Source of the DNA: Apostichopus japonicus
Lineage: Eukaryota > Echinodermata > Holothuroidea > Aspidochirotida > Stichopodidae
Length of the DNA: 64,000 bases
Assembly (NCBI RefSeq): GCF_037975245.1
Contig: NC_092564.1
Location: 9,707,984 to 9,771,983 of the forward strand
Direction of reading: 5' to 3'
The first letter of the stretch is position 1. Each line of letters begins with the position of its first letter. The notes under the pieces were generated by a model. That model was not told the DNA's origin. It saw nothing but the letters and a program-made list of their open reading frames with translations, and made no database searches. Shown piece by piece: positions 23,201 through 34,081 of this stretch. Both the position numbers and the translations under genes were made by a program.

Positions 23201-26200
23201 CCTATATTTACATCTAATTTACCTCCGAATAGCTGTTTAACGACACTTAAGGGATATTTGTTCGACAACAATTTTGGCACATAATGTAAGTGTGATATTT
23301 GTGGTATCCCTAGTTCTTATAAACCTACTGGTAGTTGTCAATCAGATAGAAGCAGTCTGAACTATAGTACCCTATAACAGGCATTACAATCTGTTACTTT
23401 AAATCATCATTTTGCTTCAATCGTTTTGAACACATTTACGGCAATTCTACAATAGATCCAAGGTCATTACAGGGAAGTCTAAGCTAAAACTCAAATCTCC
23501 TCGGGACTTCATCACTGCAATGTGATTATGACAAAGGCAAAAATCAGCATCTTTAAGGAATAGTTCAAAGGTTAACTTATGTTTCGCATTTAAACAGATA
23601 CTTTATTTTTGCCGATAGAAGGAACCATATCGGTTCAGCTAGCAATATGACTTGTCAATCCATGAAAACAAAACAAGAAGCTATTGAACAATTGTACATT
23701 TATCTTGTAAACTATTTAACCCTCAAGTTTCGGTACTAAATATAAACGTTACCTTGAAGATACTTCTAGGTCAGCGAAACCTTATGACGTCATCAGAATT
23801 AGATTTTGTAATTAGCTGTATAGGCCTATACATGAAATGACACAGATACATGAAACATGAAACATGGCACAAAATGAAAGCTAATTAAATAGCTTTAATT
23901 CATCATCTACAGAATACGCGATACGCGTTCTGTCTTCTTTAATTATCATATAGGGTAATGTGATTGCATATTTCACCTTTAACCTTTCAATTAGTAACGT
24001 ATGAAAACCAGCAATCGTTAACCGCAGCAAAACCAAAGTATGCCTGACACGTTCGGTTAGCTTGGCCGCGGATGATCCCACGGATACGCCATAGCCAAAT
24101 TAGTAGAAGGGAGACAGTTATGCGACGGCTGACCTGTAAAATGTTATGACTTTGATAAACGGATTAGAGGTATAGGGTGATTTCTAGATTGGTTACTTCC
24201 TACGTAACATGTAACAGAAGGGACGGGAGCAGGAGAAATTCCATCTTCATAATAAAATATAGTTATCGGAACTTATCGTTAACTTAGTGTTAAACAAATA
24301 GAAAGCGGTTTATAACAATGGCATGAATACGTTAATTAGTTATATGACTAATATTTTTTTTAAATAGGAGGAGAGGTATTGGTCAGTAACTTTACAGAAA
24401 TGCAGCATATGTCCCTGAAGGGGTGGGTGAGGTAGGGTGTGCTAGGGTTGGGAGGGTGGGTGGGTGTGCCGGTGGGTGTTGGGGTGGGTAGGGTGGGTGT
24501 TGGGGTGGGTGGGGTAGGGTGGGGTAGGGTGGGTGGTTTAGGAAGAGAAGGGGGAATGGAGAGTGGAGGAATTCATGCATAATTCGTGATACTGGAAATC
24601 AGTTACAGGAATCTTAAAAAGTACACATACCATTATTTCCTTTCTTGAATCTATGTGAACAGTTGTTAAAGTCGATGTTCAGTTAAAGTTCGTTTTTATT
24701 TGTAGCCCTACAGAGAATTAGTAATTTTTTCCCAAATAGTTGAAAGAAATCGAATATGGTCGGCGTATAAGCTGCCGTTTTCTTAATTTTTTTTTAATTT
24801 AAAATTCGATAAATACAAATTTACATTTAATTGATCATTCTCCATGTCTGTAAATCACAAGCGTTACTTCCTATGTGAAGGTATATTTATTTTAAGAAAT
24901 CGTTGGAATTTGATGATGCTGGAATGTGGGCCCCAATATAGTTGTTTTAGAAGCTGATATTATCCGAAAGATTTCATAACTATACTTATAGGCCTTTATG
25001 TAACCTTTCTATACACTGTGAAGTTTTATGTTTAATGGAACACGCATACCGCACCCCCCCCCTCCCCCTCCCCACCACGGGCTGCAGTACATGCTCTGTA
25101 TAGAGGTAATAAGTGCAGCAACTTTGTTGCGTACACATTTTCGAATCTCGCATCAAGTGTGACTTAGAACATGTCAATGCGCATGAAATATATTACCCTG
25201 AATGATATTGTGTAACAAACCCATTTTATATCAATCGAATCAGACAAGGTTCCGTGTAAACGGACGACATTTAAAGTACCGTGCGTTTATACAAGACCAC
25301 AGTGGTCTCGAATGACATGGACAATCCTCTAGGCTATACAGGTATTGACACTGTTCATATTCTTGTGTGTTTTTTTTCCATCCAGAATACAGAGAGAATT
25401 TCCTTCTCTTTGACACCAAGGGTGACAACAAGGTCCAGGGAAATATCATTGGTAACATTATCAGGGCCCTGGGATTCAACCCAACAGAGGCTCTGGTAAA
25501 GAGTGTAGCAGGAGAGAAACTAGATGAGTGTAAGTACATATATCGGGACGTCATCGGGATGAACACAAGGCATTCGATGACGTCACTGAGATCTCCCGCC
25601 CTCACCCTCGCCCACCCCCTCCCCCGTCCCCAATCGGGTCATTGGCAGAAGGTTAGGCCAATCATGGCAGTAATTTAACCCGTTTGAGGTCTTGATTTTC
25701 CTTCAATACAATATTAAAATGAGAATACATCTTAATGTGTTCCATAATTCCCCGGCACCTAATTGATCGCAGTACCCAGGACTATAGCCCATTCCCTGAT
25801 TACTGACCCCACCCTTCCCCCACCCCTCCCCTTCTACGTCAGAGCTGCCCATTTTTCGAATAATTTATGACGGCTTACATTGTTATTGTGCATTGCTTCC
25901 TATATTGTGAGAAATGCTGCGCGTCATATATGTGTTTGCGAAATTAACTCCCTACACGATCTATTGTAAGTATATTCATGGTTTGTTCCATGCTGAACTA
26001 TATGGAATTTACTGTATCGTAGTGAAATCATATATAGCATTATTAATATTATTATGAATTTAAGTTAAACTTTTCTTACTTTCCCGTTTGTCAATTCTAT
26101 ACGGCCTTTTAGCTCATTCATGTTATCTGTCTTGAATCTCCTCAGTTGTCAGGGTCTCGTGGGAGGAGTTCTTCCCGATGCTTGAAACCTGTAGGATAGC

Positions 26201-26392
26201 CAAGAGAGAAGGCAAGGAAGGAACAGAGGATGATTTCTTTGAATGTTTCAAAGTTTTCGATAAAGAGGATAACGGTCAAGTAAATGCTGGTGAAATGACC
26301 CACGTACTCTGTACGCTAGGTAAGAACAAAACAATACGGAGAAATGCATTGTTAGGACATATATACTGCATAGTAAGTAAGCATAATATATA

Positions 26393-26485
<93 letters not shown>

Positions 26486-29400
26486 ATAGAATGGTGGTCA
26501 ATATTCACAAAGAGTGCTCTATGCCAAGGCAGAGCTAAAGATATACTAATTCTACTAAAGAAACCATTAATTGATTGGCGGGAGGAGCCTAAAGTTCAAG
26601 CAGCAGTGAGATATGTGACTTTTTTTTTTTAGTGTAAAGGCAAATAACACAGCTAACTCAGCAATTTCCTTATCTTCTGCAGGTGCAAACCATATCATAA
26701 ATTCTAGTATTTTAATGTTTTTCAAGAAAATGGCACTTGCTAACTACATTTTTACAACGAAAGGGTACTCTTTTTTTTTAATTACGTATGTTTTTTAATT
26801 TTCCAACAACGAGGAACTTATTATATTTACGGGAGACCTAAAACTGTAAGGCCAAATCACTTACTATCGAAACGAATTCGAGCATTTTCTGTATATATCT
26901 TTTTTCGACATTACAGCTAAATTATTACTTATATTTTTGACGTCATTGCCAATACTATTTCTGTGTAAATTTGACATCATAACAGCCCATCCCTTCACGG
27001 TGAGAGGCGATTCGAAAATTGCAGTACCCTGGACAGGCGCGTAGCGAGGAATTTGCCAAGGGAGGGGCGAACCTGTAGGCAATTTATCAGAGCCGTAGAT
27101 TCGGCATTGGAAACTATCTAAACGTAGCGCCATCATAAGTTGGCGGGAAGCGTACATGAAAATTTTGGCCGTAAATGCTACCCAGATCGCTGTAAATGGC
27201 ACTTCCCAGGCCTTGCAGGTTGCATCTAAGCATTTTCAATTTGAAATTACTAGCGATATCATAGAAAAGTACCAAAAAAGTATGCTCAAGGAAGGGGGCA
27301 GTTGCACCCTTCGCCCCCTGGCTACGCGCCTGGCCCTGGAATACATCTAAGCTAAAGGGATATATATATTAATTAAAATAGTTTACTTGCACAGGTTTAT
27401 GGGGCAAAAAAAAATGAATATGACGAAATCTTGTTTTTGTATTTTACAGCTGAAAGACTGCGAGAGGATGAGCTTGAACCCCTCATATCTAAACACATAG
27501 ATCCCCATGGAAACCTGAAGTATGAAGGTAAGATCAAAACTAATATTTCACTATTTTTTCAAAATTTAAAAAATATATTACATTTTTGTAACAATACAAA
27601 GGGTTATCAAACCATATATTCTTGTTCATTTTGGGTACTATTTATTAAACGGTAAACAAACTAAATTTTCACAGAGATGGATATCCTTAAAACCTTAACA
27701 TTATTGCAAGGATTTTAATTTTGTCGATTAATGAAGTGTGGATCTAAGAAAAAGGTAATGTGTTTTAAATGAAAGGTAAACATACATTACACCACGTATT
27801 ATTAAAGCATAGGACCATGAGAGTTAATTTTATCGAAAGCTAGATTTAATGATTTTAAATCAACAAAACAGGTTACAAGAAACATTAATAATATCGTCAA
27901 TAGTTGAATAAAGTTTTTCCTCAGATTACGAACTATTTGAACAACGCTGTCTGTTATAATGATATATATATGACCAAAAGGTAAAACAAAAAGTCATTGA
28001 CCTCAAACGATGACGAAAACTCAATCCCTTCTTTATTTTCACCCCAAGTTTTTGTCTATAATTTCCTTACCTTTCTTAAGCTTTTCTTTTCCCGGCTTCA
28101 TAACCTGCACACACCCTTTAATTCTTGAAAGGCTATAAGATGCAAATGTAATGGTTTTCGAAAATATTGGCTTTTATGATTTATCGGTAAATTGAATAAC
28201 AATAGTCCAAATTATCTAGATTTCGTGAAGATATGCGAAAGTGAAGTGTTTTGTTAAATTTCGATGTTGCTTTATCGATCGAAAATGACTTTTGATTTGT
28301 TAATGGAACTGATCAATAGTAGGAATAAAAGCTTTAAATTTATTATCTAATAGAAACGTGTATTACAATTGCAATATTTGAATCCTTCCAAATACCAATG
28401 CTTTTAACCTTCTCCACACCTACCTCCTAATACCTCTTTCCTTTAAAAAATGGAAGAAATTGTTGTGTACCTACCCTTGCATGCTGGGCATCGGGGTATA
28501 AAAAACTCCCAGCATGAATTTGAAGAGAGACAATTTGTTGTGATAAAATCAAATTTAAGGTTGGAGACTGGGGAGAGGGATGGGTGAGGACGGGACGGGA
28601 CGGGGAATAGGTGGGGGGGGGGGTGCGATGCGGGTAACTCATGTAAGATGATTATTGAACTGACAGTATCAGATTCAGTGTTTTGAACATTGAAATTTTG
28701 TGAAGTGATAGAAACAATTTTGAATATTGGCGTTTCGAACTTTATAATATACGTAGTTGCTTTCTGAGGACTAATTTGTATTCGAGATAATGACAAGGTC
28801 TAAACTGTTTTACACAATATGACTGAGACTTTGGAAAATTTGCTTTTGACTCTATTCTGGTAATCGGGGGCAAAGGGGGGAAAAGGGGTGGAAAAATGGT
28901 TTAAAAAAAATTGTCAATCTAGATAGTCAGGTTGTTTTCTCTGTTGTTTGTCGAAGAAAGATAAAACTTACCTTGCAAATAGTTTGAACTATAAGCGTAA
29001 ATTTTCCTATTACTAATTTATCTTTTTACAACTTATTGTTTTCACATATTGTAAGTACCTCTCTACTATGTCAGTTCCTTACTAATTTACTCCTTACCAA
29101 TTTATTTTGTTATCTATTTGATTTAATATGGTGTCACTTATTACATACAGTAGACCGCCCATATGACTTAATTTTTATTTATTGATTTCAATTAACATCA
29201 GTGGCCTAGTTGTGAGGTGAGGAAGCACAATGACATCTTGGGGTCATAGGTCGATGATAAAAATTTAGCGGAATATTCCGGTATTTGAAATCGCTTATCT
29301 AAATAACTGGTATTTTATTGCTGAATCTATAGTTCAAAACATTTTATTCGCAATAACATTTCTACCAAAAATATAAAAAATAAAATAAAACTTTTGAAAG

Positions 29401-32400
29401 AAGTGTTCTTAAGTGATGAGTTTCACCAATGAAAACAGGATAGATTCCATCATTTTAAGGACAAGGTATTCAGAAGGGGTTTCAACTAAGTCCTAGTATT
29501 ATCAGACACCGCAAAATACCTTTTACTACTGTGACCAAATTGTAGCTGAATTATATCAGAACTGGTGAATAAAATGGATGTTTTCAATTGAATCCCGTCA
29601 GGCTCACGTGTCTATAGGTCACTGATAGATTCTTTACCATAATTTTAATATTTCTGATCCTATGTGAAGTGATATTAATGCAAACCTTGCATGACATATT
29701 TTGTTTAGTTTTTATCCTTAAGCTTTTTTCCTTGCTTTTCTCTGGCATGGCATAAATGATTTCTTCCAACCTACCTCTTTCCTTCGTGTTTTCTCCCTCT
29801 TTGGTTAGACTTTATCAAACATATCACAACAGATCCATTGGACATGGAATAGATGGCGGCAGGCAGGTTTAGCGGCGACACTCTCCAGGATACTATCTTG
29901 CAGTGCCCACTCCAGACTGCGTCTCCGAGTACTGTCATGTATTGTTCGTCTACTGTGGACAAACGTCTGAGTAGTACAGTTTTATACAATCTTAGGGATA
30001 CAACATTAACACGGGTCTCCCGTATCATATTAAGATCATATTGGTATCGTAAACACATTGCCGAATCAAATAACTATTGTGGAAGGATTTCTTTTAGAAA
30101 CTTTTGAATTATGAAAAAATCTGAGAAGTACATTACACTTCACACCTGTAATAAGATCTGTCTTTTTCTATTATTGATGACGTCATCTTTTTAAACTGCT
30201 TTTATTTTTTATGAATATTTAGATATTCACGTAGCTGTGGCGAAGAATTAATTTATACTTTTGCATGAGCTCATGATATGACATGTACCCGAAAGGCAAT
30301 CTATAGTATTCTTCAAACAAAAAATACGAATAATCAGTGCAGCAAAACCATCAATCAGCTGTTGAATGTAACTTTGGTGTAAGGAGGACCAATTTTGGTG
30401 ATCCTAGGGGCTCTTGAACCTGATACACTTATAAGCATACATATGTATGGACATTAATTCGAGATTTCATTTTGAATATGTACCTTCCGTTGAATATTCA
30501 TATTTTGCTCTGAAAACTACGCATCCGATTGGACATATCATGCGTGAACATTTACATGAACTGTGGTGCAAATCCTTATCGTCATACATGTTATCTCTTT
30601 ATTTTGAGTGACTGTTGGATACTGTTTACAACAAAATTAAGGAAAAGGAGAAAACTGAAAAACGTTTCATTTAGCTTTCAGTTGCATTATTTTACTAAAA
30701 CGTTATGGAAAGCAATACTACGTTATGTTATTCTTCATACAACAAATACTTGTTTAAAGTGTATTATAGTAAACTGAGAGAAAAAGTTTACCTTTTGATG
30801 TGAGCGTGTTTGTGTGATTGTGTGTGTGAGTGTGTGAAAATAGAAGAAGAATATTGAAACAAATATCATCGTCACTATGGCAACCGAAAACAAAGTCGAG
30901 ACCGCAATAATACAGTTGGTTGACTTGGAAAATTGGTTACTTCTTAGATATGTCCTACGTATTGTTACAGTGAAGTAAAATTTACACGAAACTTTCTGAT
31001 GAAATTATCTTTAGTTTTTTCCTTTGTCTTGAACCTGAGTTTTCTCATGGATGTCCTTTCATCCGCTTTTCTAAATAATACATTTTGGTTAGGTTTGTGA
31101 ACTAAAACATTCACATAACATTGTAAGGAGGGGAGGGGGGGGGGGAGTGCGTAGGGTTAATTACGCAATACTGTGGTTGTGTAGTCATGGTTACATGGTT
31201 ATCATAAGCAAACGCAATGCTATCGTTATATGATAATTACATGTGCGTACAGGTAAAAACCTTGATTACCTGGAACTTCTTTTTTTTTTTGGATTCCGGA
31301 TTAATGGTTATCTGACTATTCATTCTTTTACAAATAGTAATTTATTTAGATTTAATTAACATAAATTTGATTAAAACTCGTGTACAACGATCTAGCTAAA
31401 CATAATATGTCAAACAACAGAATAATTACTAAAGCAGTTAACAGGTCTGTATTAACTTTATGAAACACGTTGTGTAATGGTGCAATCATATTAAAGCTAG
31501 ATGCAACGTCGCATAATAAACTAGATTATTTGATTACTATTAATTTTTTAAGGGGGGTGGGGGGGGGTTGTATCCAGATAACTTTCGCCCCCTATGTGAC
31601 GGTCTTATATGTGAAGGTGTATCACATAGTGTATGCGGTTACATAGCTGGACATGGCTTGTAAAACAAAGGCCTAGATAAAATCAATTCGTAGCACAGAC
31701 AAGAACATATCCTACAATCTTTTCAACCTGGAACTAAGAGAAATTCAATAAATTATGTCTTATACATGATTTGTATACAATAAAAAAAATGGAGGGATTG
31801 CTCCTCCTTACCATGCCAATCTCGAATCCTTCAAAATTCCTTTAGAAGTATGCTTTGCTATAAGGTCCTTATTTAGAATAAACTTTGGGACACAAATTAG
31901 TCCATCCGTGAACGTTTTGAATACCGGTATACACGTTTAAGTGAGATTACAAAAATAAAAATATGCCAATTGAATATCCATCATCCCCCTTGCAGCGTAT
32001 ACGGATGATAATTCTAGCAATGACGTAATCGGAATTTCCCTATGTGAAAAGTAAAATGGTTTGGCATTGGCCATAATTGAAGGACGGGACACACCAAACC
32101 ATCATCATCGCACTATATAATATATGTGACAGATCAACATACCTGCAAAAAATGCTTCCAAAAACATCCATGTTTCAAGGTTTCAGGATTGTATATATAA
32201 GTAATATCAGAGGCATACTGTCACGTAACTGGCTAATCCTTTGTCTATATATTAATTACATACACACATATCATTATCACATATATAGGTTAACCATGTA
32301 GGTCAAGTGTGCTTCTCTTTCAATTCCAAAAATAAATACAGAATGTTAATTAAATACGTAAGTAACGCTTCTATATTTTATTCCCAAAAAATAATAAATA

Positions 32401-34081
32401 AAATAGGAAACTCTTTCTTACGAAGAACCATGTTAAGTTACTATCTTTCAAAATACCCTCTGGCAACAAAACATAATCCAGTAGTTGTTCTTAATTGACT
32501 GTAGCACAATAGGCAAGAAGTTTTTAAGCAAGCCTTTATCTAAAATACAACTTTTTAAGACGGTATTTTAATTTCGCTAAATACCTACACATGCAACACT
32601 TAATGAAAGATTCGGAAACTGACCCATGCACTTTAAAGGTACTGCTACCTTTATAATTGAATGTGGTGAGCAGTTTGGCTGATATGGATATCTGGTTTAT
32701 ATTTGCTAAGTTTGACTGATAACATGACAGAGGGAAGGCGGGGAGGGGAAGGAGGGAGGGGCTAGAGGACAAAATAACTGTTTCATAGGGGCTCACAACC
32801 TCCCGTCATCATGCAATTTCTGGTTACGGCAATGTAAGACGTTGGACGTAAATTTTCAAGTGTTAAATCAATTGTGACGACATCGCCACGATTTCACCAA
32901 CCACGAAGGAGAGAGCAAAGGGGACTCCAGACTGAGAGGAATATCGGAGGCAGAGTTGGCTTTGGAATTGAGTTTTAGTTTGGTCCATGACCATTTTTTG
33001 AATAAGCTGTTTATGGTACGGTTTGTAATCCTCATTATTTGTGTAAGATTTGTTTCACTTTTTGGTTCGTTAGATGTAAAACTTATAGAAAAGGTAGGTT
33101 TATGATATATCATTACTTATGAATAATTCATGAAACATTATTGCACTAATTAATTTCATTTTAAAAATTTGAAAAGAACAAAGAAATTTGACGTCAGGAC
33201 CTCATTGTCTCGAATCTCGTTATACTTCTTTGCTATTTTTAATGTTTTTAAATGATTATTCCCCTAGTCAGTTTTCCATTGTTCTTCTACGTGTTTATAT
33301 TTGTTGATTATGTAGTGTCAACGATGTGACTCTGCAAACAATTCTAAAACGAAAATGAAAAGAAGAATAAAAATGAAATGTTCGCGTATCTATAGCACTA
33401 TAACGAACGAAATTATTTTACGATGGTTCAAAGTATTTTAGATCCTTCCATGCGCTTTTTATTTACTACGTAATTCAGTGGACACGAGGCTTTGAAAATA
33501 ATCCAAATGTTTTTTATTTTTTATAGTTACAAAATTCCAATGTTTCGTTCGTCAGTTTGCCCCACCCTCACCCCCACCCCAAAGGTCTTCATCGTGGTGA
33601 AGCTGCATTTTGCGTTGAGTTGTAACTTAATTGTAAGTTTCACTAAGCCACGTTTTACATTTCAGTTGATACCATTCAATTAAACTAACAGAGCGTTGCG
33701 GATGTTATCACGTGATTACTTCTAACCAACGAGTTATAACACATTTAGTCGAATGCAGATACTTTTGTGTCCCACAAATTGACTCTAATATTTTTCTTTT
33801 TTTCGTGTTGGAATATTTTTGACATTTTATGCCTAATTTGATCATTCCTGTCTTGATTTTGTGGTAGAAAATACATTAAATTGATTGTGTCTTCATGTAT
33901 CATTATCTTACATTCGAGGGCAAAGAATGGTATGACACGCTTGCGGCAAACTAGTCAATGCAAAATGTAGCTTTACGAAACATTTTTGAAAAATTGTAAC
34001 GTTTTTTTCTTTCTGTTTCTCTCTCTTTTTTTAACAGAATTCATTGAGCACATGATGTCCGACCCTCTCGAAAACATCTAA
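20272..34081 (+). CDS. MYL (essential light chain; Mlc1-like): Myosin essential light chain (alkali light chain), complete, alternative last exons
   Basis: Exons: 20272-20289 (MSKQKK), 22769-22808, 25386-25529, 26146-26319, 27450-27527, then 34038-34081 (stop TAA) or alternatively 29809-29852 (stop TAG). Either form gives 498 nt, 165 residues. The product is a calmodulin-superfamily light chain that stabilises the myosin lever arm. Family hallmarks are FLLFDTKGDNKV (EF-hand 1, residues about 25-36), IIRALGFNPTEALV, EEFFPML, FKVFDKEDNGQVNAGEM (EF-hand 3, loop residues 106-117, the best preserved) and HVLCTLG. EF-hands 1, 2 and 4 lack key calcium ligands, as usual in essential light chains. The N-terminus is short and without the Ala-Pro repeat of long vertebrate forms. 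The ATG at 20272 is the only start giving a phase-0 exon that joins SGAPREL. Calmodulin and troponin C are excluded by the degenerate loops and by LRALGxNPT. Confidence 0.92.
20290..22768 (+). other. Myosin light chain intron 1
   Basis: 2.5-kb first intron. The part from 20462 to 21020 contains a CArG box, a CRE and two CACGTG E-boxes (see separate entry). Further on are a (TACTA)n-like run near 21520-21545 and poly-C/poly-G tracts near 21648, 21816 and 22035. A CAAGGGGCGCATCTAGAC end near 21800 looks like a decayed hAT terminus. Confidence 0.6.
20462..21020. promoter_or_regulatory. Candidate muscle enhancer: E-boxes, CRE, perfect CArG box
   Basis: CCATATAAGG at 21011-21020 is a perfect CC(A/T)6GG serum-response-factor site. 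TGACGTCA (CRE/ATF palindrome) is at 20978-20985. CACGTG E-boxes are at 20462-20467 and 20890-20895, the latter inside the 12-bp palindrome GATCACGTGATC (20887-20898). SRF sites drive many contractile-protein genes, and this cluster sits 0.2-0.75 kb into intron 1 of a myosin light chain gene. Function is inferred from motif and position only. Confidence 0.5.
22809..25385 (+). other. Myosin light chain intron 2
   Basis: 2.6-kb intron, AT-rich. The main landmark is the G-rich minisatellite at 24419-24535. A CT/C run lies at about 25053-25075. No other gene is supported. Confidence 0.6.
24419..24535 (+). repeat. G-rich minisatellite, G-quadruplex prone
   Basis: Dense GGGTGGGT, GGGGTAGGGT and GGGTGTTGGGGTGGGTA units, more than fifteen runs of three or more G on the transcribed (non-template) strand within about 120 bp. 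Confidence 0.9.
26393..26482. repeat. (AT)n dinucleotide microsatellite
   Basis: Pure alternating AT for about 90 bp, self-complementary, within an intron of the myosin light chain gene. Confidence 0.97.
27034..27332. mobile_element. hAT-like MITE, 299 bp, with 8-bp target-site duplication
   Basis: Perfect 12-bp ends CAGGCGCGTAGC (27034-27045) and GCTACGCGCCTG (27321-27332). The similarity continues inward through G-rich sequence ending GGGGCGAA. Flanks ACCCTGGA (27026-27033) and GCCCTGGA (27333-27340) agree at 7 of 8 positions, an 8-bp duplication as in hAT elements. No coding capacity. Confidence 0.82.
27528..34037 (+). other. Myosin light chain last intron(s), 6.5 kb
   Basis: Contains alternative exon A (29809-29852). 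Otherwise AT-rich, with poly-G runs near 28613, 31136 and 31555, a (TG)n stretch near 30810-30835 and no other supported exon. Open frames in it are short and without family resemblance. Confidence 0.55.
29809..29852 (+). CDS. Myosin essential light chain, alternative terminal exon A
   Basis: The acceptor is ctttggttag. Joined in phase 1 after KYE it reads DFIKHITTDPLDME then TAG. It is exactly as long (44 nt to the stop) as exon B at 34038 and aligns with it without gaps (F, I, H and DPL shared). Downstream GCAG|gtttag at about 29866 could be a donor if the exon is included before exon B. Otherwise it is an alternative last exon with its own polyadenylation. Confidence 0.85.
34038..34081 (+). 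CDS. Myosin essential light chain, alternative terminal exon B
   Basis: Strong acceptor (long T/C tract then ttaacag). Joined after KYE it reads EFIEHMMSDPLENI then TAA. The ending EF-(I/V)-xHMMS is the usual C-terminus of essential light chains, so this is probably the default form. Confidence 0.9.

Larger units (their letters stand above)
25530..27449 (+). other. Myosin light chain introns 3 and 4 (around exon 26146-26319)
   Basis: Intron 3 (25530-26145) is unremarkable. Intron 4 (26320-27449) carries a 90-bp (AT)n tract (26393-26482) and a second hAT-like MITE (27034-27332). Confidence 0.65.

Noticed and set aside
25240-25605. 121-codon minus-strand open frame
   Set aside because: Antisense shadow of the myosin light chain EF-hand exon at 25386-25529.
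20272-34081. Calmodulin or troponin C identity for the EF-hand gene
   Set aside because: Three of four calcium loops are degenerate and the LRALGxNPT/EEFFPML/HVLxTLG blocks are those of myosin essential light chains.
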